Shown here: positions 15,801-20,957 of the stretch, one piece after another
How the letters are laid out: each line of letters starts with the position of its first letter
Numbering within the stretch: the first letter of the stretch is position 1
From: an uncultured Chloroflexota bacterium
Lineage (GTDB): Bacteria > Chloroflexota > Limnocylindria > Limnocylindrales > CSP1-4
Length of the DNA stretch: 20,957 bases
NCBI GenBank assembly: GCA_903930745.1
Contig: CAIYZX010000346.1
Span: 1 to 20,957 of the forward strand
Direction: 5' to 3'
Position numbers and translations under genes: made by a program
Notes under the pieces: model-generated
What the model was told of the DNA's origin: nothing
What the model saw: the letters and a program-made list of their open reading frames with translations, nothing else
The model's database searches: none

Positions 15801-15882
15801 CATCCGGACCGCAGAGCAGGAGAGGCTCGCCGTCCTCCAGCAGGAGCAGCACGTCGTCGCGGCTCAGGGTGGGAAGTGTCAT
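12805..15882 (-). CDS. Hybrid sensor histidine kinase 2 (five PAS-HisKA-ATPase-REC)
   Basis: A 1025-aa soluble kinase, the largest of three tandem paralogues. Residues 1-130 form a degenerate PAS with Cys30. Residues ~145-260 form a PAS with VDAIVCYQE (Cys159), ~265-385 a plain PAS with IFGWSPDELSGRSV, and ~390-508 a PAS with ITGYGRDEVVGRNPRLLKSG. Residues ~515-630 form a last PAS with VEGIIVFQDEPG, where the Cys position is Val. His655 is in LAGGVAHDMNN. The N-box is NLAVNARDAMPEGG, then DTGSGMD and a TGLGLATVYGIV lid. The receiver has LLVED, Asp955 (VITDVRMPG) and Lys1003. The two middle PAS domains are not found in kinases 1 and 3. The ATG at 15882 has no good ribosome binding site. Confidence 0.94.
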   Translation of the reverse strand: MTLPTLSRDDVLLLLEDGEPLLLCGPDGLCHYANAAARLLLGIGSSASGAALASGIPPELLAAIRTGIATLSGARRPERDADAAGAGGIGAAPDPSRMRVPLHIRLGAGGRALGGRVSLAGSGVAVHLHESFEADPRGPGSADEVQLRRMLDGVDAIVCYQEHAGAPVLVSEPVQRILGYAPRDLASFDAWDALIHPDDFPMLDAVWRSGVPAWFVYYRVRHAQGHWVWVADRGRWIEHDDGRGHGLLSVAIDATEAMEREAALRLSETRYRVLAETAPDAILTLDPLGTIEAASTASGRIFGWSPDELSGRSVLDLMPEQVRPAYGEMLRALATGAAPASAGPTELRVLRRDGTVGGVEVAAAAWSTQDGTRITAVVRDVEERLHAQADILRLATAMQLMTESVVVADVSGDITYVNPAFERITGYGRDEVVGRNPRLLKSGEHPRAYYEALWADLMAGRRWTGDLVNLRKDGRRYVEEASITPIRDADGSISAFVAVKRDVTAERAAIAALQLSEHRLRTTVEGVEGIIVFQDEPGHPIVLSPQCERLLGYRPGEIQTYGDFNRRVHPDDIEAALAGWQHPSNAWDLEYRFQHADGHWLWLAERGRRERFADGSARSTVSVIVDVTARRSMEAQLRQAQRLEAVGRLAGGVAHDMNNILAAISGYARFVAEEVEPGSPASEDIGQVMLAADRASALTRQLLAFSRRQPLEPRVIDVGTVVDGLVPMLGRLLGEHIEISVTHEPNLPAVRADPGQVEQVIVNLAVNARDAMPEGGRLAIRTSAAACPADIAARAGARCVRLEVDDTGSGMDEATLAQVFTPFFTTKELGRGTGLGLATVYGIVTGSGGRISVTSQPGQGTRFAIELPGVSESPADDMMPGETGPGGTAAFVAPVADPSMPVRQVLLVEDEPTVRAVTARLLESLGYSVVSATNGMEALALATRTDFDARAVITDVRMPGMQGTELVRRLRDMRPGFPAVFLSGYAPGAEEVADDLGVALLPKPCSAEALRDAVAAALDEVPVAG

Positions 15883-15938
15883 TCGAGCAGACCGGAGATC
15901 GTGAAGTCCGGGGCCTCAATCTGTGCCCCGCCGTCTCC

Positions 15939-15944
15939 ACTATG
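15939..15944 (-). promoter_or_regulatory. -10-like element upstream of kinase 2
   Basis: The minus strand reads CATAGT, about 57 nt before the ATG, at a place matching the similar elements of the sister kinases. Confidence 0.25.
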
Positions 15945-15960
15945 CCCTGCCCGGGCTCGC

Positions 15961-15984
15961 GGTGCAGGCCCCCATCCGTGCACC
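15961..15984 (-). terminator. Hairpin downstream of kinase 3
   Basis: GGTGCA/TGCACC pair across a 12-nt loop, and flanking CCCGGG blocks can pair with each other. It lies ~45 nt after the kinase 3 stop and before the kinase 2 promoter-like element, which suits a terminator between them. There is no T-tract. Confidence 0.3.
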
Positions 15985-16027
15985 CCGGGCCAAGGTCGTG
16001 CAGGGGAGCGCCGGTGACCGCACGGCG

Positions 16028-18649
16028 CTACACGCCGTCTGTCTCGCCGAGCACCTCCGCCAGCGCGCCACCCAGGGAGGCCGCCGTGAATGGCTTGAGC
16101 ACGAGCACGGCCCGCTCAACCATGGGCTGCCCATCGTCAAGGTCGCCCGCGAAGCCGGTCATGAACACCACGGGAAGGTCCGGGCGAAGACGACGCAGGC
16201 GACGGGCGAGCTCCGGTCCCTGCATCCCGGGCATGCGCACGTCGGACACCAGCACATCGAAGCCGGTGATCGTCGAGGCGGCCCGCGCCAGCGCGTCCTG
16301 GCCGGACTCCGCAGCCACCACCTCGTAGCCCAGGGTCTCCAGCAGACGCCCGACCATCGTGCGGATGGACGCGTTGTCCTCGGCGAGCAGCACCCGGCCG
16401 CCCCGCCCGCGCGTCGCCACCGGCGTCTCGGCGACCGGCTCGACCGGCTCCTCGGCTGTGACCGGCAGATCCACCGTGAACGTGGTGCCGGCTCCGGGGA
16501 TGGACGCAACCTCAACCCGCCCGCCGCCCGCGTTCACGATGGCCAGCACCGTCGCGAGGCCCAGGCCGGTGCCCCTGTCCTGCGCCTTGGTGGTGAAGAA
16601 CGGCTCGAAGACCCGCGCGACCGTCTCCTCGTCCATGCCGTCGCCGGTATCCGCGACCGTGAGGCGCACCCAGCCGGACCGGCCGCCCGAGTCGGGATCC
16701 GGGACGTGGACCAGCGATGTCCGGATGGCGAGCCGCCCGCCGCCCGGCATCGCGTCCCGGGCGTTGACCGCAAGGTTCATCACGACCTGCTCCAGCTGGC
16801 CCGGATCGCAGCGGACCAGTGCGGGTTCCGTGGTGCGGGTCACCTCCACCTCGATGTGCTCGCCCAGGAGCCTGCGCAGCATGGGCGCCAGGCCGTCCAC
16901 GACGGTGCCGACGTCCACCACCCTGGTGCTCGCAGCACGCCGCCGCCCGAAGGCGAGGAGCTGGCGCGTGAGCGCAGCGGCCCGCTCCGCGGCAAGGAGG
17001 ACCTGCGCCATGTCCGCGGCGGCCGGCGATCCCGGCTCCAGCGCCTCCGCCACGAACGCTCCATAGCCTGAGATGGCGGCGAGGATGTTGTTCATGTCGT
17101 GTGCCACACCGCCGGCCAGCTGGCCCAGCGCCTCGATCCGGCGCGCCTGGTCCAGCTGCTGCTCCAGCGACTTGCGGGCGGTCACGTCCACGAGCGCCGA
17201 GATGGAGGCATGGGCGGTGCCATCGGCCGTCCGATCCTTCCGGCCGCGGTCGCTCAGCCAGATCCACGTTCCGTCAGCGCGCCGGACCCGGTACTCCAGG
17301 TCCCACGTGCCGCCGGGGCTCCGGTTCCACGCCTCCATGGCTCCCGGCAGGTCGTCCGGGTGGACGATCGCCTGCCATGCGCGGTAGTCCCACTGCCGGT
17401 CTCGTGGATATCCAAGGATGCGGGCCGCCTGTGGGCTCAGGATCAGCTCCTCGCCCGGGCCGTCCTGGAAGACGATGACCGCATCGACGCCCTCCAGCGT
17501 CCGGCGCAGCCTGTCCTCGCTGGTCCGCAGGGCCGCCTCGTCCGCGACCACGTGCGTCACGTCCACCGAGACGGTCACGAGCCCCCGAGGGCGCCCTTCG
17601 CCGCGCTCCATCCAGCGTCCCCGATCGGCCAGCCACACCCAGGAGCCATCGCGATGCCGCATCCGGTACCGGATGTGCCACGCCTGGCTGGTCTGCCAGG
17701 TGGCCTTGCAGGCAGGCAGGTCCTCCGGGTGGACGCGACGGTCCCAGGCCTCGAACGTGCGCATCTCGTCCGGGGTCCAGCCCAGGATCCGCTCCACCGG
17801 GGAGCTCACGATGATGGGCTGGCCGGCCTCCTCCTGGTAGCAGACGATCGCGTCCACGTTGTCCAGGCTCCAGCGGAGGCGCTCCTCGCTCGCCCGCAGG
17901 GCGTCGTGATCCGCCTTGAGGTCCGTCACGTCCGTGCTCATCACGTTCACGAGCGTGGGCGCCCCGGCGACATCGCGGGTCACGATCCCCATGACATGGA
18001 CCAGGCGCAGGTCGCCATCGTCGGCCCGGCGGATCCGGTAGGTGAGGTCCATCACCCGGCCCGGTGCGGCCACGCCCTCGGCAATCGTCCTGGCGGTGAC
18101 GGGCAGGTCGTCCGGGTGGACGAGGGATCGGAGTGCCGGCCAGGGGCGGACAGGCCCGTCCGCGGGATCCAGGCCGTAGATGCGAAGCGCGTCCGCGGTA
18201 AGCCGCGCCTCGCTGCGGGCGAGGTCCAGGACCCACGAGCCGCGCAGGCCCCCCGCCACCGTCGAGAGCAGCTCGTGACGGCTCTGGGCTGCGGCGGCCT
18301 CCTGTGAGATCTGGTCCGTGGTGTCGTGGGCGTGGACGGCGGCGCCGTCGGCGTCCCTGGCCACGCGGGCCCTGAGCCAGCGCCCGCTCAGGGGGTGGCG
18401 AAGCGTGATGTGGCGCTCACGACCGTCCGCCACCACGTCGATGAGCGCGTCGCGCAGGGCCGGCTCCCCAACGGCGGCAAGGTCCGCGGCGGCGTGGCGC
18501 CCAACGGGCGTGCCGAAGCCGGGGTCGAGCGCCGTGCGGCCGGCGGTGTTGGCGAACGTGCACAGACCACGACCGTCGAAGAGCAGCACGGGATCGCCGC
18601 CCTCGAGCAGTCGCACGGCCCGCGCCGAGAACGCGGAATCCATGTCCAA
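16028..18649 (-). CDS. Hybrid sensor histidine kinase 3 (four PAS-HisKA-ATPase-REC)
   Basis: An 873-aa soluble kinase. Residues 1-115 form a degenerate PAS with Cys30 and ~120-245 a PAS3-fold domain shared with kinase 1 (RLVHVMGIVTRD). Residues ~253-370 form a PAS with VDAIVCYQEEAG (Cys270), and ~377-495 a PAS with VDAVIVFQDGPG. His517 is in LAGGVAHDMNN. The N-box is NLAVNARDAMPGGG, then DTGDGMD and FFTTKAQDRGTGLGLATVLAIV. The receiver has LLAED, Asp803 (LVSDVRMPG), Thr831 and Lys852. A TTG at 18649 lies 9 nt after GGAGA and was taken as start; the ATG two codons later (18643) is equally possible. It lies 114 nt after ppk2 on the same strand. Confidence 0.93.
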   Translation of the reverse strand: MDMDSAFSARAVRLLEGGDPVLLFDGRGLCTFANTAGRTALDPGFGTPVGRHAAADLAAVGEPALRDALIDVVADGRERHITLRHPLSGRWLRARVARDADGAAVHAHDTTDQISQEAAAAQSRHELLSTVAGGLRGSWVLDLARSEARLTADALRIYGLDPADGPVRPWPALRSLVHPDDLPVTARTIAEGVAAPGRVMDLTYRIRRADDGDLRLVHVMGIVTRDVAGAPTLVNVMSTDVTDLKADHDALRASEERLRWSLDNVDAIVCYQEEAGQPIIVSSPVERILGWTPDEMRTFEAWDRRVHPEDLPACKATWQTSQAWHIRYRMRHRDGSWVWLADRGRWMERGEGRPRGLVTVSVDVTHVVADEAALRTSEDRLRRTLEGVDAVIVFQDGPGEELILSPQAARILGYPRDRQWDYRAWQAIVHPDDLPGAMEAWNRSPGGTWDLEYRVRRADGTWIWLSDRGRKDRTADGTAHASISALVDVTARKSLEQQLDQARRIEALGQLAGGVAHDMNNILAAISGYGAFVAEALEPGSPAAADMAQVLLAAERAAALTRQLLAFGRRRAASTRVVDVGTVVDGLAPMLRRLLGEHIEVEVTRTTEPALVRCDPGQLEQVVMNLAVNARDAMPGGGRLAIRTSLVHVPDPDSGGRSGWVRLTVADTGDGMDEETVARVFEPFFTTKAQDRGTGLGLATVLAIVNAGGGRVEVASIPGAGTTFTVDLPVTAEEPVEPVAETPVATRGRGGRVLLAEDNASIRTMVGRLLETLGYEVVAAESGQDALARAASTITGFDVLVSDVRMPGMQGPELARRLRRLRPDLPVVFMTGFAGDLDDGQPMVERAVLVLKPFTAASLGGALAEVLGETDGV

Positions 18650-18725
18650 ACCGGCAGTCTCCAGGCTGCCCCCGGGTGAATGCGGAGCGCCGGTGCAGAT
18701 CTCCCCTCCGTGCCGGCTGGCGCGC

Positions 18726-18731
18726 AGTATG
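18726..18731 (-). promoter_or_regulatory. Extended -10-like element upstream of kinase 3
   Basis: The minus strand reads TGCCATACT, with a TG one base before the hexamer as in extended -10 promoters, ~77 nt before the start. GCCATACT occurs identically upstream of ppk2. Confidence 0.35.
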
Positions 18732-18763
18732 GCACCAGCGCGTGGACGGTGGGGCGGGTTGCG

Positions 18764-19660
18764 TCAGTAGACCTCGGGCACGAACGTCTGCTCGTCCAGC
18801 GGAGGCCGGACGTAGCCGCGGTCCGGCTCGCGCGGCGGCAGGATGATGGGCTCCGGCGTGAGGTCCTCGTACGGGATCAGGCTCAGCAGGTGCTTGATGA
18901 CGTTGAGGCGGGCGCGCTTCTTGTCGTCCCCGCGGACCACGTACCAGGGCGCCTGCTTGATGTCCGTGTGCCGGAACATCTCGTCCTTGGCGATGGAGTA
19001 CTCCACCCAGCGCGTGCGGCTCATGAGGTCCATGGGCGAGAGCTTCCAGCGCTTGGTGGGGTCGCTGATGCGGCCCTGGAACCGGCGCTCCTGCTCCGCG
19101 TCGCTGACGGAGAACCAGTACTTCACGAGGATGGTCCCGGAGCGGACCAGCATGCGCTCGAACTCCGGGCAGGAGCGGTAGAACTCCTCCACCTCGGCGG
19201 GCGTCGCGAAGCCCATGACCCGCTCCACGCCGGCGCGGTTGTACCAGGAGCGGTCGAAGAGGACGATCTCGCCCGCGGCGGGCAGGTGCGACACGTAGCG
19301 CTGGAAGTACCACTGGCTCCGCTCCCGCTCGGTGGGGGCGGGGAGGGCGGCGATCCGCGCGACGCGGGGGTTGAGGCCCATCGTGATCGTCTTGATGGCA
19401 CCGCCCTTGCCGGCGGCATCGCGCCCCTCGAAGATCACGACCACCTTGAGGCCGCGGGCCTTCACCCACTCCTGGAGCTTGGCCAGCTCCAGCTGGAGCC
19501 TGGCCAGCTCGCGCAGGTAGTCCTTCTCCGGGAGCTTCCGGGATCCCGGGACCTCGTCGTCGCGGCTGTCCGCGCCGAGCGTGGTGGCGGCGTCGAGGTC
19601 ACCGTGGTGGTGGTGCTCGCCCTGCTCGCCGTGCTTGTGCTTGCCCTTGTCCTTGGCCAT
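18764..19660 (-). CDS. ppk2: Polyphosphate kinase 2, class I
   Basis: A 298-aa cytoplasmic enzyme of the PPK2 family, which moves phosphate between polyphosphate and nucleoside diphosphates. The Walker A loop GRDAAGKGG is at 79-87, Walker B is LFDRSWYNRAGVE (Asp136, Arg137), and the lid is RISDPTKRWKLSPMD. The single-domain length fits class I, which favours NDP to NTP. The first ~40 residues are not part of the fold and are rich in His, Lys, Glu and Asp (KHKH, HHHH). The ATG at 19660 was chosen because this tail is already outside the family; a much longer upstream reading frame has no similarity. Kinase 3 is the next gene downstream and guaB3 is divergent. Confidence 0.94.
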   Translation of the reverse strand: MAKDKGKHKHGEQGEHHHHGDLDAATTLGADSRDDEVPGSRKLPEKDYLRELARLQLELAKLQEWVKARGLKVVVIFEGRDAAGKGGAIKTITMGLNPRVARIAALPAPTERERSQWYFQRYVSHLPAAGEIVLFDRSWYNRAGVERVMGFATPAEVEEFYRSCPEFERMLVRSGTILVKYWFSVSDAEQERRFQGRISDPTKRWKLSPMDLMSRTRWVEYSIAKDEMFRHTDIKQAPWYVVRGDDKKRARLNVIKHLLSLIPYEDLTPEPIILPPREPDRGYVRPPLDEQTFVPEVY

Positions 19661-19713
19661 GGGTGCTGCATCCCCTGGTAGACGTCCCCGGCCAGCCGAT
19701 GGGGGACCCGTCA

Positions 19714-19719
19714 AGTATG
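19714..19719 (-). promoter_or_regulatory. -10-like element of the ppk2 promoter
   Basis: The minus strand reads GCCATACT, the same octamer as upstream of kinase 3, 54 nt before the ppk2 ATG. It lies 20 nt from the divergent guaB3 element. Confidence 0.35.
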
Positions 19720-19738
19720 GCGTCGGCTGTCTCCCCGG

Positions 19739-19744
19739 TAGACT
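19739..19744 (+). promoter_or_regulatory. -10 element of the guaB3 promoter
   Basis: TAGACT fits TANNNT, with a ~45-nt leader to the ATG. The leader contains GGAGGAGG (19762-19769) and GAGGTG (19784-19789); the second is correctly spaced for the start at 19796. Confidence 0.4.
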
Positions 19745-19795
19745 GTCGCAAACGCGGGGCCGGAGGAGGATGCAGTTGCGGGTGAGGTGGGCGCG

Positions 19796-20957
19796 ATGAC
19801 CGAGACGCCGGCGAATCGCCGGGTCTTCCGTTCCAAGGTGGACAACATCCGTCCCACGTACGGCTTCGAGGACGTGAGCCTCGCCCCGGGCACGGACACG
19901 GTGGATCCCGCCGATGTCGTGCTCGCCCAGGAGTTCTGCGGCCTGCCGCTGGGCATCCCGGTCCTGGCCGCCGCCATGGACGCGGTCGCGGACATCGCCC
20001 TCTCCGGCGAGCTCGCCCGCCTCGGCGGTCTCTCCATCCTGAACCTCGAGGGCGTCCAGTTCCGGTACGAGGATCCCAGCGAGGTCCTGGCGCGCATCAT
20101 CGCCGCGCCGGACGGCGAGGTGCAGGACGTCCTGGCGGAGGCGTACAGGGCGCCCATCCGCGAGGAGCTGATCGCCCGCCGCATCGCGGAGCTCCACGCC
20201 GCGGGCTCCAGGGCCGCCTTCTCAGCCACCCCGGGCGTCGCCCGGCGCTTCGGCCCCATCTGCGCGGAGCACGGCGCGGACCTCTTCCTTGTCCAGTCCC
20301 AGGTCTCGTCCGCGCGCCACATCGCGTCCGGCTACGAGCCGCTGGCCCTCTCGGACTTCACCGCGTCCATGCCCATCCCGGTCGCGGTGGGCAACACCAC
20401 CAACGCCGCCGCCGCATTCGCGCTCATGGAGCAGGGCGCCGCCGCGATCTTCGTGGGGGTTGGGCCGGGCGCCGCGTGCACCACGCGCGAGGTGCTGGGC
20501 ATCGGCATCCCCCAGGTCACGGCCATCGCGGACGTCGCGGGCGCGCGTGACGCGTTCCTCGCGGAGACCGGCCGCTACATCCCGGTGATCGCGGACGGCG
20601 GCATGAAGCGCGGCGGCGACATCGCCAAGGGCATCGCCGCGGGCGCGGACGTCGTCATGCTGGGCTCGCCGCTGGCACGCGCCGCCGAGGCGCCGGGCAA
20701 GGGCACCAACTGGGGAATGGCCGCCCCGTCACCGGTCCTGCCGCGCGGCACGCGGATCAAGGTGGGGACCGTGGGTCCGCTGGACCAGATCCTCAACGGT
20801 CCGTCGCACGTCACGGACGGCACGCAGAACCTGATGGGCGCCCTGCGCCAGTCCATGGCCGCCCTGGGCGCCCGAACCGTGCGTGAGATGCACGACGTGG
20901 AGATCGTGTACGCCCCGTCCGTGGTGACCGAGGGCAAGTCCTGGCAGCTGCGCGGCA
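19796..20957 (+). CDS. guaB3: GuaB3-type IMP dehydrogenase family protein (3' partial)
   Basis: 387 codons are visible and the frame is still open at the window edge. The protein has the IMPDH/GMP-reductase barrel: the catalytic-cysteine loop GVGPGAACTTREVLGIGIPQ with Cys228, the phosphate-binding VIADGGM (264-270), and VMLGSPLARAAEAPG. There is no CBS domain between the strands where IMPDH normally has one; a ~50-residue helical stretch (PSEVLARIIAAPDG onward) occupies that area. Known GuaB3 proteins, mainly in actinobacteria and cyanobacteria, are near 380-390 residues, so only a few residues are missing. IMP dehydrogenase activity has been reported for a cyanobacterial member. The ATG at 19796 follows GAGGTG with 6-nt spacing. 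Divergent from ppk2. Confidence 0.92.
   Translation, partial: MTETPANRRVFRSKVDNIRPTYGFEDVSLAPGTDTVDPADVVLAQEFCGLPLGIPVLAAAMDAVADIALSGELARLGGLSILNLEGVQFRYEDPSEVLARIIAAPDGEVQDVLAEAYRAPIREELIARRIAELHAAGSRAAFSATPGVARRFGPICAEHGADLFLVQSQVSSARHIASGYEPLALSDFTASMPIPVAVGNTTNAAAAFALMEQGAAAIFVGVGPGAACTTREVLGIGIPQVTAIADVAGARDAFLAETGRYIPVIADGGMKRGGDIAKGIAAGADVVMLGSPLARAAEAPGKGTNWGMAAPSPVLPRGTRIKVGTVGPLDQILNGPSHVTDGTQNLMGALRQSMAALGARTVREMHDVEIVYAPSVVTEGKSWQLRG

Noticed and set aside
12697..16017. 1106-codon plus-strand frame opposite kinase 2
   Set aside because: Rich in Arg, Gly, Pro and His with no domain pattern, while the opposite strand encodes a complete kinase.
19770..19799. Nine-codon leader peptide whose stop overlaps the guaB3 start
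   Set aside because: Its GGAGG touches the ATG with no spacing, and the GAGGTG within it is properly placed for guaB3 itself.
19661..20197. N-terminal extension of ppk2 to 20197
   Set aside because: The extra 179 residues are antisense to guaB3 and unlike any PPK2.

Overview
The window is a high-GC bacterial chromosome segment with tightly packed genes, frequent GTG starts and stop/start overlaps. It has no rRNA or tRNA that I can recognise, no transposase and no phage gene. A GuaB3-type IMP dehydrogenase relative, a DarA-type cyclic-di-AMP receptor, a membrane-anchored group 1 [NiFe] hydrogenase and apparently leaderless promoters together suggest a soil or freshwater Chloroflexota (Limnocylindria-like) or an actinobacterium. 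This placement is inference.

Left part (1-6498): the 3' part of a dimethylglycine/sarcosine-dehydrogenase-like FAD/folate protein ends at 1569 and is followed by two strong hairpins. An operon of five genes then encodes a hydrogenase: small subunit with a Tat signal and C-terminal anchor (hyaA), large subunit (hyaB), cytochrome b (hyaC), the nickel-insertion factor hypA and the large-subunit endopeptidase (hyaD-like). The set makes an H2-oxidising complex feeding electrons to quinone, plus two of its own maturation factors. HypB-F are not in the window.

Middle (6565-10353): thymidylate kinase (tmk), a convergent intergenic region with a perfect 50-bp tandem repeat and three copies of a 19-bp palindrome, a GAF-GGDEF diguanylate cyclase on the minus strand, and a divergent darA. 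A DinB-like protein and a Nudix hydrolase follow with overlapping stop/start. tmk and darA both have a -10-like hexamer about 7 nt before a GTG with no ribosome binding site, as expected for leaderless mRNAs.

Right part (10372-20957): three consecutive minus-strand soluble hybrid histidine kinases (758, 1025 and 873 aa) carry several PAS domains, an HDMNN H-box, an ATPase domain and a C-terminal receiver. They are mosaics of shared PAS modules, two of which have a conserved cysteine. A class I polyphosphate kinase 2 lies upstream on the same strand, and a divergent guaB3 runs off the window edge.

The most distinctive features are the triplicated kinase cluster, the repeat/palindrome region beside the cyclic-dinucleotide genes, and the altered proximal iron-sulfur ligand motif of the hydrogenase.
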